A DNA stretch of 64,000 nt, taken from assembly GCF_029869545.1 (NCBI RefSeq), contig NZ_JARWQD010000305.1, positions 17,490-81,489 of the forward strand, read 5' to 3'. The notes under the pieces are model-generated. The model worked only from the letters and a program-made list of their open reading frames with translations, was not told where the DNA came from and searched no databases. Each line of letters starts with the position of its first letter. The stretch's first letter is position 1. The DNA is from Nocardia wallacei. Lineage in GTDB: Bacteria; Actinomycetota; Actinomycetes; Mycobacteriales; Mycobacteriaceae. Shown piece after piece: positions 41,277 through 50,111 of the stretch. The position numbers were made by a program, and so were the translations under genes.

Positions 41277-42847
41277 CAGACCAGCAACGCACCTACATGC
41301 TCGGCGGCGAAATCGCCCGCCGTTCCTGGCTCGGCCTGTCACAGCCCGTGCTCGCGACCTGGGGATGCTCGATGCTGGCCGCGATCGCGTTGTATGTGAT
41401 CGGCGGCGGAGCGACCTGGTCGATCATCGCCATCGCCGCCGGGCTGGCCGCCGTATTCGCCGCGACCATGGAATTCGGCGGCAAACCGTCCTGGGCCTCG
41501 CGCGGGCTGCACGCGTTGCGGACCTGGACGCGCCGCCGTCGCGGCGAACACATCTACCGCAACCCCGCCGACCCCGCCTACGGCCACCCTGGGCTCGATC
41601 CCGGCTGGGCGCAGCCGCCGCCGTTGGCGAACACCAGCCCGCTGGACGTCGCCGGAACCGGCCTGGACGAGATGTTCATCCTGCGCACCGCGAACCCGGG
41701 AGAGCGGACCTTCTTCACTGTGATGCTGGCCGTGGAAGGCGTGGCAGGCGGACTGCGCGGCGACGCCGCCTACGCCGCGACCTCCGCGGCGTTCGGCAGC
41801 CTGCAAGCACAGCTGGCCCGGCCGGGCAGCCTCATTCGAGGGATCCAACTGGTCCACCGGTCGGTGCCACTGGACATGACCCCACACCAGCGGTGGGCAG
41901 AAGAACAGGTCGGGAAGCTCGGCGACACGCGGCTGCTACCCGCGGTCGAGTCCTACGGGGCATTGATCGATGTGCTCACCCCGCTCGCCGAAGAGCATCG
42001 CGTCTTCGTCGTGCTGCGCATCCCGCAAACCGACGAGTTCATGGCCGCCACCGCACGAGCGGCGCGGGCGAAGAACGCGCCGATCGAAGGCGGCATCGCC
42101 GCGGTCATCCGCGACGAGGTCGAACGCGCCGCACGCCTGCTGGTGCTGTCCGGGATGGGCCGCGTCGAGGTCTACGGACGCAAACGCGCCTGCGCGGTGC
42201 TGCGCGGCTGTATCGATCCCGACTACCGGCTGGGCCGGCACGCCGACTCCGAATGGGACACCTGCTGGCCCAGCTACATCGGCGGAACCGACTGCGTGGC
42301 GATCGGCGCCGCGGGCTCCTGGCGCACCCGCGTCGGCTTCATCCCGCCGAGCGCCATCGAACCGGTCCCACTCGGCCCGCTGTGGCTCTCACCGCTGCTG
42401 ACCGGTGTGGAAGCCGATCCCGGCGACGACGAAACCCCGCCGATGCCGACCATCCGCACGGTGTCGGTGCGCATCGACTTCGTCCCCTCACACAAGGCCC
42501 GCGCCGCCGCCAAAGGCGACTTCACCGCCGACGAAGCCCGGAAGCAGAAGGAACGCGCCAAAGGCAAGATCAGCGACGGCTCCGCCGAAGTGCTCGCCTC
42601 CGCCTCCGACCGCCGCCGCCAGGACCTGATGCCCGGCTCCGGACACCACGGCGCCGTGTACGCCATCACGGTCGCCGTCACCGGCCGCGACGCCGACGAC
42701 CTCGACCGCGCCTGCCTGCGCGTCACCGAAGCCGCCACAGAGTCCGCCCTCGCCGAAATCCGCTGGTGCTCAGGCGATCACGACGTCGCCCAGTTCTCCA
42801 CGCTGCCCCTCGGGCGCGGCCTGGCCGAAACGAGGCACACCCGATGA
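41273..42847 (+). CDS. SCO6880-family transfer protein
   Basis: 524 aa. Two membrane segments near the N-terminus (about 26-67) carry a PrgI/VirB3-like region, followed by a long cytoplasmic part with RNPADPAYGHPGLDPGWAQPPPLA, FILRTANPGERTFFTVMLAVEGVAGGL, VLRIPQTDEFMAATARAAR and TIRTVSVRIDFVPSHKARAAAKGDFTADEARK. This is the SCO6880 type found beside VirB4 in actinomycete systems and is thought to supply the VirB3 plus N-terminal VirB4 part. ATGA overlaps at both ends. Confidence 0.85.
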   Translation: MTDQQRTYMLGGEIARRSWLGLSQPVLATWGCSMLAAIALYVIGGGATWSIIAIAAGLAAVFAATMEFGGKPSWASRGLHALRTWTRRRRGEHIYRNPADPAYGHPGLDPGWAQPPPLANTSPLDVAGTGLDEMFILRTANPGERTFFTVMLAVEGVAGGLRGDAAYAATSAAFGSLQAQLARPGSLIRGIQLVHRSVPLDMTPHQRWAEEQVGKLGDTRLLPAVESYGALIDVLTPLAEEHRVFVVLRIPQTDEFMAATARAARAKNAPIEGGIAAVIRDEVERAARLLVLSGMGRVEVYGRKRACAVLRGCIDPDYRLGRHADSEWDTCWPSYIGGTDCVAIGAAGSWRTRVGFIPPSAIEPVPLGPLWLSPLLTGVEADPGDDETPPMPTIRTVSVRIDFVPSHKARAAAKGDFTADEARKQKERAKGKISDGSAEVLASASDRRRQDLMPGSGHHGAVYAITVAVTGRDADDLDRACLRVTEAATESALAEIRWCSGDHDVAQFSTLPLGRGLAETRHTR

Positions 42848-44340
42848 TCCGCCGACTGACTCGCGAACGTACCCGCGCCGGGCACCCCGACAAGACCGGC
42901 AGCAAGCCGAGATTGCGCGGAAGACGTTCGTGGCGCGCATCCCGGGGACGCAAGGCCGCACCGGTGGCCGAGCACGGAGATGTCGAGCAGCCCCGGCGCG
43001 GCGTGCCGAGACGGCGGCGCCTGCTCGATCGGTACGGCTGGTACGAGCAGCGGCCCGAAGGGGCGTGGACGACGACCCGCCAGGCCGAGGCGCTCAATTT
43101 GGCGACCAGCCGTCGCTCCTCGCGGCACGAGGGCGTGGTCGCCGGGCTCAACATCGTCTCCGGCGAGCTCGAGATCCTCGACCCGTTCGCTCTCTACGGC
43201 GACGCGATCGCCGGGATCAACGTCTGCGTCATCGGCGACATCGGCCAAGGAAAATCCGCGCTGATCAAAACCGCATTCGGGCTGCGCCAGCTCGTCGCCG
43301 ATCGGCAGGTCGTCGTGCTGGACAAGAAGCCGCAATCCGGGTGCGGCGAGTACACACCGATCGCCCGGACGCTCGGGGCGGCGTCGATCCGATTCCGGGC
43401 CGGCGGCGGCGGAGCATGCGTCAATCTGCTGGACCCCGCGATCAGCACCGGCGGCGAACACGCCGGCGGCCTGACTGGGGTCGTGCCCGCCGGACAGGAA
43501 GCGCTCGTGCTGGCGGTGCTGGCCGACAGCATGGGCCGCGAACTCGACGAACGAGAGAAATCCGCGGTCGGGCTCGCGCTCGAACTCGTCAACGCTGATG
43601 CCCGCGAGCAGGGCCGTGCCCCGGTGATCCGCGAGCTGGCGATGCGACTGCTCGATCCACAGACTCACGACTTCGGTGCCGTCGGGGGTCGCTGGGCGGA
43701 GCGTGGTCTCGAATGGGGCCTCGAGCCGGGCCTGGCGCTGCTGCGATTGGCCGACCGCGACCTCAAAGGACTCGTCGACGCCGAAACCAGCCCGGAAATC
43801 CGCGACAGCCTCGACACCCACCCCCTGGTGCACTTCGACTTGAGTGCTCTGCCGACCGACGGGCCCGCTCTGCGAGTCGTCATGACCGTGATCAACACCT
43901 GGCTGGCCAACCGGCTTGCCGCTCGCTCCTCGCGATTCGCCCAGACGATTCTCGTGGTCGAAGAGGGCTGGCACGTCGCTCAGGGCAGCACCGGGGAAGT
44001 GTTCCAGGCGAACATGAAACTGTCCCGCGGGCTCGGTCTGTGCACCGTGTCGGCGTTTCACCACATTTCGGATCTTCCGGTGGACTCACCGGCGCGGGCG
44101 CTTATGCAGGAAGCGTCGATCGTCGTGCTCATGGGGCAAGGCCGCGAAGACGACGTGCGCGAAACGTGCCGCATGTACCGGCTTCCCCCGGGCACCGAGG
44201 AGACCCTGATGCGCCTGGGCCGCGGCCAAGCGCTGGTCAAGATCGGGCGGCGCGACCCATTTCTGTTGCAGCACATCAGATCCCCGCTGGAGGTCTCACT
44301 CACGGACACCGATCGTGCTGTGAAGGGAAACGCAGCATGA
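42844..44340 (+). CDS. VirB4/TraC-like ATPase
   Basis: 498 aa hexameric ATPase of the transfer channel. A basic N-terminus is followed by SGELEILDPFALYGDAIAGINVCVIGDIGQGKSALIKTAFG with Walker A Lys 137, and Walker B ILVVEEGWHVAQG at about 369-381, then ASIVVLMGQGREDDVRET and TEETLMRLGRGQALVKIG. It lacks the N-terminal domain of full-length VirB4; that part is probably in the preceding SCO6880 protein. Codon use and coupling are as for its neighbours. Confidence 0.9.
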   Translation: MIRRLTRERTRAGHPDKTGSKPRLRGRRSWRASRGRKAAPVAEHGDVEQPRRGVPRRRRLLDRYGWYEQRPEGAWTTTRQAEALNLATSRRSSRHEGVVAGLNIVSGELEILDPFALYGDAIAGINVCVIGDIGQGKSALIKTAFGLRQLVADRQVVVLDKKPQSGCGEYTPIARTLGAASIRFRAGGGGACVNLLDPAISTGGEHAGGLTGVVPAGQEALVLAVLADSMGRELDEREKSAVGLALELVNADAREQGRAPVIRELAMRLLDPQTHDFGAVGGRWAERGLEWGLEPGLALLRLADRDLKGLVDAETSPEIRDSLDTHPLVHFDLSALPTDGPALRVVMTVINTWLANRLAARSSRFAQTILVVEEGWHVAQGSTGEVFQANMKLSRGLGLCTVSAFHHISDLPVDSPARALMQEASIVVLMGQGREDDVRETCRMYRLPPGTEETLMRLGRGQALVKIGRRDPFLLQHIRSPLEVSLTDTDRAVKGNAA

Positions 44341-44834
44341 CTACGCAACGGCCGCCGCTGCCCAATCCCATCCGCATGGAACCGGTGCTTCCGGCCGGGG
44401 TGGTGCTCGCCCTGCACATCGTCTGCGGCGGGTTCGTTGCTGTGTTCGGCGGTGGGGCCCTGTCTGCGTTGCTGTGTTTACGCGGGCCCGCTGCTCCCGG
44501 CTGGCGTGAGCTGACCCCCACGCTGGCGCGGCTGACCGAACATTGGAGTGATCCCGCCGCCGCGTGGCCGGCCGACCCGCGACCCGGTCCCGCCTGGCTG
44601 ACCTGGACCTGCATGATCCTCGTCGCGATCGCCTGGTGCAGCGCGGTGGCGATCGCTGGCGCCGAGATCGACTCCCGCCGCCGTCACCGCCGTCGCCGTG
44701 TCGGGCTGGCAACCCGTGGTGACCTGCGCAGGGTCGGGCTCGACCCGCGCACGGCCGCCCGCAAATCCGCCGCCGAATTCCCCGAACAAGCTCGGCGCGA
44801 GCCGCGCCGGTATCGACGGAGGTGGCGGCGATGA
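44337..44834 (+). CDS. two-TM protein before coupling ATPase
   Basis: 165 aa with two membrane segments (about 18-47 and 88-108) and a very basic cytoplasmic tail (RRRHRRRRVGLATRGDLRRVGLDP...). It sits between VirB4 and the coupling protein and overlaps both by 4 nt. Because the coupling ATPase lacks its own transmembrane part, this protein may be its detached membrane anchor (TcpA/TraG N-terminal equivalent). That role is inferred. Confidence 0.65.
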   Translation: MTTQRPPLPNPIRMEPVLPAGVVLALHIVCGGFVAVFGGGALSALLCLRGPAAPGWRELTPTLARLTEHWSDPAAAWPADPRPGPAWLTWTCMILVAIAWCSAVAIAGAEIDSRRRHRRRRVGLATRGDLRRVGLDPRTAARKSAAEFPEQARREPRRYRRRWRR

Positions 44835-46225
44835 ATGTCCGAAATCGACTCCGGCGGCGGCCGATGGTGCCGGACCGGCGGACCGTCCGGGTCGGGGTCC
44901 TGGCCGCCGACCCGCGATCGTCGGTGTGCTTGTCGCCTCGCGACGGCGTCATCGTCTACGGCCCCACCGGATCCGGCAAGACTTGGCGGCTGGCATACCA
45001 GCGTGTGTACGACGCACCCGGATTCGTCGCCGCCACCTCGACCAAAACCGATCTGATGGCGGCGACATTCCTCGACCGCGCCGCACAGGGCCGCATCGCG
45101 GTGTTCGACCCCGAAGACCTCTCGGGATGGCCCGGGAAAATCCGATGGTCCCTGCTGTCGGGTTGCGCGGACCCGGACGTGGCGATTCGCCGCGCCGAAG
45201 CGCTCACCAAGGCGATGCCGCTGGAAGGCACCAAGAACGGCGGCTACTTCGAATCCAAAGCCGCCACCCTGCTGCGCTGCTATCTGCACGCCGCCGCCCT
45301 CGACGACCGGTCGATCCGCGACGTGCGCGTCTGGGTGCCCAGCCGCACCAACCGCACCGCCGTCGACATCCTCGGCGCCCACCTGCCCGACTGGGCCGCC
45401 GAACTCGAACAGATCCTGGGCTCCAGCTCCGAATCCAGCGACGACGTCCTGGCCGCCGCCGCCCGCCTGCTCGAGCCCCTCGCCTCACCGAAGATGCTTG
45501 CCGCGGTGGATGTTCCCGCCGCGGAGTCCTTCGAGGTCGAGTCGTTCGTGTTGGACACCGCGCACGCGAACACCCTCTACCTGCTGTCCAAAGGCACGTC
45601 ACAGAGCATGGCACCGTTCGTCGCTGCCTTGGCCGCCGAGGTCCACCACGTCGCCGACCGCGCCTCACAGAAACGGCCCGGCAAACGGATCGACCCGCCG
45701 GTGCGGCTGGTGCTCGACGAAGTCAACAACGTCGCGCCCATCCCGGAATTGCCCAGCATCATGACCGACAGCGGTGGCAAAGGCATCACCGTCTGGGCGT
45801 TCGCGCACAACCAATCCCAGAACGAAATGCGCTGGGGCCAGATCGGTGGGCGCATGCTCGGCCAATCACCACCGGCGATGCTGCTGCTGCCCGGTCTGCG
45901 TGGCGACGAACTCGAAGCCGTCTCGCGGCTGCTCGGGCAACGCAAACGATGGGAAGCCAGCCTGTCGCGGACCATGGGCCGCAGCTACCAGCAACGCGAC
46001 GAACCGGTCCTGCGCGCCGACGAAATCCGCGAACTCGACCACGACCAAGGGCTGCTGATCTACCGCCACGCGCCCGCCGCCGTCCTGCGACTGCCCAGCG
46101 TGTGGGACGACCCTCACACCCAACGCCAGGTCCGGGCGGCGCTGGAGACCTTCGAAACCCTCGTCGCCGCAGGCGAACTCCCACCACATCTGCGCCTCGA
46201 CGCACAGGAAATGAGGCAGCCATGA
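44831..46225 (+). CDS. type IV coupling protein (TraD/TraG-like ATPase)
   Basis: 464 aa. Walker A IVYGPTGSGKTWRLAYQ (K50), Walker B VRLVLDEVNNVAPIPELPSIMTDSGGKGITVWAFAHNQSQ (about 291 onward), the hallmark of VirD4/TraG-type coupling proteins that hand the relaxase-DNA complex to the channel, and GGRMLGQSPPAMLLLPGLRGDELEAVSRLLG. No membrane segment is present; the preceding 2-TM protein may supply it. Start 44831 has GGAGGTGG upstream and overlaps the previous stop. Confidence 0.92.
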   Translation: MNVRNRLRRRPMVPDRRTVRVGVLAADPRSSVCLSPRDGVIVYGPTGSGKTWRLAYQRVYDAPGFVAATSTKTDLMAATFLDRAAQGRIAVFDPEDLSGWPGKIRWSLLSGCADPDVAIRRAEALTKAMPLEGTKNGGYFESKAATLLRCYLHAAALDDRSIRDVRVWVPSRTNRTAVDILGAHLPDWAAELEQILGSSSESSDDVLAAAARLLEPLASPKMLAAVDVPAAESFEVESFVLDTAHANTLYLLSKGTSQSMAPFVAALAAEVHHVADRASQKRPGKRIDPPVRLVLDEVNNVAPIPELPSIMTDSGGKGITVWAFAHNQSQNEMRWGQIGGRMLGQSPPAMLLLPGLRGDELEAVSRLLGQRKRWEASLSRTMGRSYQQRDEPVLRADEIRELDHDQGLLIYRHAPAAVLRLPSVWDDPHTQRQVRAALETFETLVAAGELPPHLRLDAQEMRQP

Positions 46226-46899
46226 CAGTCGAACCGCACACACCCCCGGATACCGCGCTCGACCGACCTCATCGGAGCACGGGCCGCGACGACGCCTGCC
46301 GATTCAGCTGGGCCGACCTCGACACCGCCGATGCCGCACTGCTGTGGCGCGAACTCGCGGACTGGGTCGACTGGCTGCGGCATCGCTACCAACTCGGCAG
46401 TCGCGTTCCCTCCTGCTGGTTCCGGCACGGCAGCGCTGTGGAAACGCTCACCGCGCTCTTGGCCGCGCACCAGGCCGCCTACCTACCCGGACCTGACCAG
46501 CACGACACACCGCGAGAGGACCTCATCGCCTGGCACCAGCAATGGCTCTGGCCAGCCATCGACCAACTCACTCGTATCAGCGACTTCTCCAGCTGCGGAC
46601 CGGGACGCTGCGGCTACCGCACCCAACCCCAACCCACCCATCCCGGATTCGACGACTTCGTCCACAACGACCTCGCCGGCCGACCCGAACACGCCCGCAA
46701 CCCCGCAGCGCCGGAAGAGACCACCGGACCGGAACTCGTCGACGACGAGGACATGGCCGACCTCATCGCAAACCGATCCGCGCAATCGATCCAAGCAGCC
46801 GGGCGCACCGTCGCGATCCGCTACGACGGCCGCGTCTGGGTGTACTCGCGTATCGCCGGGGGCTGGATCCCCGAACGCGGCAGCAGGCGACGGCAATGA
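46222..46899 (+). CDS. DUF4913-family protein
   Basis: 225 aa. The conserved part LLWRELADWVDWLRHRYQLGSRVPSCWFRHGSAVETLTALLAAHQAAYLP ... WHQQWLWPAIDQL is the DUF4913 pattern, typical for genes next to TraD-like ATPases on actinomycete plasmids and ICEs. The C-terminus is acidic with a short DGRVWVYSRIAGGW strand. Role in transfer unknown. ATGA overlap with the coupling protein. Confidence 0.85.
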   Translation: MTVEPHTPPDTALDRPHRSTGRDDACRFSWADLDTADAALLWRELADWVDWLRHRYQLGSRVPSCWFRHGSAVETLTALLAAHQAAYLPGPDQHDTPREDLIAWHQQWLWPAIDQLTRISDFSSCGPGRCGYRTQPQPTHPGFDDFVHNDLAGRPEHARNPAAPEETTGPELVDDEDMADLIANRSAQSIQAAGRTVAIRYDGRVWVYSRIAGGWIPERGSRRRQ

Positions 46900-46946
46900 A
46901 CGCCACCGGACCACACCCCGACATCCACGAAAGGCGGTGACAGCCA

Positions 46947-48266
46947 ATGTATGTCATCGACGGGCACCCCATCGACGGCGATCGTGGCGACGCGCAAACG
47001 GTGCTCGCCGCAGCACACGCCGCCGGAACCCGGCCCCGCTGCACGTGCTACGGCGGCGACGGAGTCGACATGTACATCGCCAAGGTCAGCGGCCGGTACC
47101 TGATCAAACGAATGCCCGGCACGGGATCGACCCACGACCCGCTGTGCAGCTCCTACGCACCGCCACCCGAAGTCTCCGGACTGGCGCAGCTGCTGGGGAA
47201 GGCGGTGAAAGAGCAGCCCGAAACCACCCGGATCACCCTCGGATTCCCGCTGACCCACCACGGACGGCGCGCCGACCCCACAGCCGCGACCACCGGGGCC
47301 GACGACAGCGGCGGCGATCCCACCAAGCTCACGTTGCGCGGTCTGCTACATCTGCTGTGGGACGACGCCGGATTCACCCGATGGACACCAGGCATGCTCG
47401 GCAAACGCAACTGGGCCACCATCCGCAAATACCTACTCGCCGCCGCGGAAGACAAGACAACCCACCGGACTCCGCTGGTCAACCGGCTCTGGATACCCGA
47501 AACGTTCAACTCCGAGCGCAAGGCCGAGATCATCGCCCGGCGCACAGCCGCCCTGGCCCACATCACCGGCAACCGATCGCGCCGTCGGCTCATGATCGCC
47601 GTCGGAGAGATCAAACGCATCACCCCGACCACCACCGGCGCCGCACTGCTGTTCAAGCACGTCCCCGATCTCCCGCTACACCTCGCGGGCGACACCTACG
47701 CCCGGATGACCGCGACGTACGGCACCGAACTCACACTGCGAGCCGACAACCCCGACACCCATCTGATCGGAATCCTCACCCTCGGTGAAACAGACACGGG
47801 CACAACCGATGTCGAACAGATCGCGGTCATGACAGTGACCCGGCACTGGATCCCCGTCACCACACCCACCGAAAAACGCCTCATCGACCGGCTCACCGAC
47901 GACCGACGACGGTTCGTCAAATCACTTCGCTACAACCTGAGCCCGGACACCCCCATGGCCGCCCTCACCCTCATCGACACCTCGCCGGTCACCGCGTGCT
48001 ACATCATCGGCCCCGACGACAGCGACCGGCAGCGCACCTGCATCGACTCACTCCTATCGACGTCGCAGCTGAACTCCTGGATCTTCGACGCCACCACCGA
48101 AACACCCCCACCAGCAGCGGCACGGCGTGACCGGCGACCTCACGACCAAACCGACCAACCCACCCTCGAAGTCGAACTCGGCGACCCGCCTGTACAGCGC
48201 ACACAGGCCGGACCCGGCACAACCGCCTGTCCGAGGCGACTCGGCGAAGGGCAGCAAATGCCATGA
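46947..48266 (+). CDS. DUF1173-family protein
   Basis: 439 aa with GGCGGTGA upstream. The N-terminal cysteines (RCTCYGG, DPLCSSY) and the block LTLRGLLHLLWDDAGFTRWTPGMLGKRNWATIRKYLLAAAEDK, then ETFNSERKAEIIARR, match DUF1173, a family of conjugative plasmids and ICEs of unknown biochemical role, possibly zinc-binding. It follows DUF4913 after 47 nt and overlaps the next gene by 4 nt. Confidence 0.82.
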   Translation: MYVIDGHPIDGDRGDAQTVLAAAHAAGTRPRCTCYGGDGVDMYIAKVSGRYLIKRMPGTGSTHDPLCSSYAPPPEVSGLAQLLGKAVKEQPETTRITLGFPLTHHGRRADPTAATTGADDSGGDPTKLTLRGLLHLLWDDAGFTRWTPGMLGKRNWATIRKYLLAAAEDKTTHRTPLVNRLWIPETFNSERKAEIIARRTAALAHITGNRSRRRLMIAVGEIKRITPTTTGAALLFKHVPDLPLHLAGDTYARMTATYGTELTLRADNPDTHLIGILTLGETDTGTTDVEQIAVMTVTRHWIPVTTPTEKRLIDRLTDDRRRFVKSLRYNLSPDTPMAALTLIDTSPVTACYIIGPDDSDRQRTCIDSLLSTSQLNSWIFDATTETPPPAAARRDRRPHDQTDQPTLEVELGDPPVQRTQAGPGTTACPRRLGEGQQMP

Positions 48267-50005
48267 GTGACTTCAATTTCTGGCGCGACGTAATCGGCGA
48301 CGACCTGGTGGTCGACGGCGTGGTGTATTCCGCGACCGAATGGGAGAGCGACGGCGAAGGCGGCGTTCAACGGATCGCCGACCGGGCTCGTCGGGAACTC
48401 GCAGACGCGAGCGATGTCATGAATCCGGATGGTGCGAATCTTGATGCAGCAGTTAGAACCCAGCCGCCCGATGCGACAGTCCACGATCATCGCGATCGAG
48501 TACGGGAACGCTTCGATCCGCAGTACGAGGCGTATACCGAATTCGAGAACGTGCGCCGCCAGGGAGTGAACGTCGTGTTCGCTGCCGCGACCGACGCCCA
48601 GCCGCATCGCGTCGTGCAGATCATCTTCACCGAACATCACGAGTTCGCTGCCCGAGAATTGGTCGCAGATCCCGAGTGGGTGATCTCGTCATCAGTACCC
48701 GCATCCATGGATCTCGACGGCGTTGCCTTGCGCCCGATCGGCGCCTATCGCTTGGACGACACGCACCGTCTGGGGGCCGTGATAGGCCAACTCCAAAGGG
48801 GACCAACACTCAACGGCACATCACCAACCCGCCGTGAGCCCGTCCTGGTGCCTGCGGCGCATCAAGCAATCCTGCTCGAGTTCCTGACCGATCTCGACAA
48901 CCACCTCGGTCGAGTTCAGGAAAGGGGGACACTGGACGCGCTCCTTGCTGCTCATCAGGCCGTGAGCAGCGAAATGAGCGTCATGCGGCTCGGGGATATG
49001 CACCCGGACATCTACTGGGAGTGCGAGGTACTACAGGCCGAGCTCGACGGAAGGATCGGGCGGGTTCTGAACGGTCTCGAGCCTCTCGATGAAAAGGCAA
49101 CGGGATATGTCGATCCTGACCCATGGGACGACTACCTGCATTCGCCGACCACCAGTCTCATGGACTCCGCCGTCAGTAGGTCGGTGGAGATCGCTGATCA
49201 GATAGAGATCGCCGTTCGACAGCGGTTCGACCCTGCATACCCGCAGTGGAAAGCACTCCACGATGTCGAAACCCGCGGAGTCTATGTCGAATTCGCCGCA
49301 CCGGCGGCCGGAAACGCCGGACGACGCGTCTCGATCAGCTACCACAGCGCTGATGGGCAGTGGCGCGCCCTCGAATACCGGCGCGAACACAACGAGCACG
49401 TCGACCTGACAGAGTACGTCGGTGAGTACCGGGTCGGCTCTGGAGTGCACCCGTGGCTTGGCGAATTCCTCGACGGTCTGGAAACCAGGCCCGTCCTCAT
49501 CGACGCCCGGACAGGAGAAACGATTCCGTGTCCGGCGGTCCGCGCTCCCGACATAGCACAAGCACAGTTGTGGAAATACGCGACCGACGTCGCCGACCTT
49601 GCCGCCGGACTAGACAGAGCACGCGAAACAACAGGCTACCGTGCCGCTTACGAGGAGCTGGCCGACTCGATCACAGAGCCAGGACACAGCACAGAGTGGA
49701 GCCACGCCGCCGAACAGCTGCTGGATGAATTCGGCAGTCGGATCGCGAGTTCCGACGCCTTCCGCGAATCGCCCAGTCGCGGAACCGACAGCATCGGGGA
49801 CCGGGTAAGGCCACCCGTACCGACCGATCGCAGGGGCCGACTCGCCGACGGCTCCCGCGATGGGGCGCGAAGTGGTGACCATGCGCAAGGCGGCCCAGTA
49901 GAGCGCGCCGAAGCAACGAGCCCTGACACCACGACATCGTGGGCTCAGCGCATGCGCAGGCGGCTGTCGAAACCCCCGGCGGCGCAAAACCGCCGCCGCA
50001 TCTGA
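48263..50005 (+). CDS. repeat-module protein, two copies
   Basis: 580 aa of unknown family. It carries a module of about 130 residues twice: residues about 80-215 (VRERFDPQYEAYTEFENVRRQGVNVVFAAA ... HRVVQIIFTEHHEFAARELV ... IGAYRLDD ... LLEFLTDLDNHL) and about 319-452 (VRQRFDPAYPQWKALHDVETRGVYVEFAAP ... RRVSISYHSADGQWRALEY ... VGEYRVGS ... LWKYATDVADL). The same module appears once each in the genes at 51518 and 52436. The C-terminal 80 residues are disordered. Probably cytoplasmic. Confidence 0.72.
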   Translation: MSDFNFWRDVIGDDLVVDGVVYSATEWESDGEGGVQRIADRARRELADASDVMNPDGANLDAAVRTQPPDATVHDHRDRVRERFDPQYEAYTEFENVRRQGVNVVFAAATDAQPHRVVQIIFTEHHEFAARELVADPEWVISSSVPASMDLDGVALRPIGAYRLDDTHRLGAVIGQLQRGPTLNGTSPTRREPVLVPAAHQAILLEFLTDLDNHLGRVQERGTLDALLAAHQAVSSEMSVMRLGDMHPDIYWECEVLQAELDGRIGRVLNGLEPLDEKATGYVDPDPWDDYLHSPTTSLMDSAVSRSVEIADQIEIAVRQRFDPAYPQWKALHDVETRGVYVEFAAPAAGNAGRRVSISYHSADGQWRALEYRREHNEHVDLTEYVGEYRVGSGVHPWLGEFLDGLETRPVLIDARTGETIPCPAVRAPDIAQAQLWKYATDVADLAAGLDRARETTGYRAAYEELADSITEPGHSTEWSHAAEQLLDEFGSRIASSDAFRESPSRGTDSIGDRVRPPVPTDRRGRLADGSRDGARSGDHAQGGPVERAEATSPDTTTSWAQRMRRRLSKPPAAQNRRRI

Positions 50006-50039
50006 ACTCCGCGTAACCCGTAGCGAAGGAGGCTTCGCG

Positions 50040-50111
50040 ATGACAACACCATTCACATCCCGGGTCGCAGCACACTGCGCTGCCGAGCGGCAGGAGCACG
50101 GCCATGGCTGA
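50040..50111 (+). CDS. possible 23-aa leader peptide
   Basis: A 24-codon frame with a strong AAGGAGG site before its ATG. It ends inside the start region of the next gene, overlapping it by 8 nt (50104-50111), so it may couple translation of that gene. The sequence MTTPFTSRVAAHCAAERQEH has no special codon run. Confidence 0.4.
   Translation: MTTPFTSRVAAHCAAERQEHGHG

Noticed and set aside
40855..42843. Plus-strand upstream extension of the VirB4 frame by more than 600 codons
   Set aside because: It lies over the VirB6-like and SCO6880 genes in another frame and is Arg/Pro-rich; the ATG at 42844 overlaps the previous stop as do the neighbouring genes.
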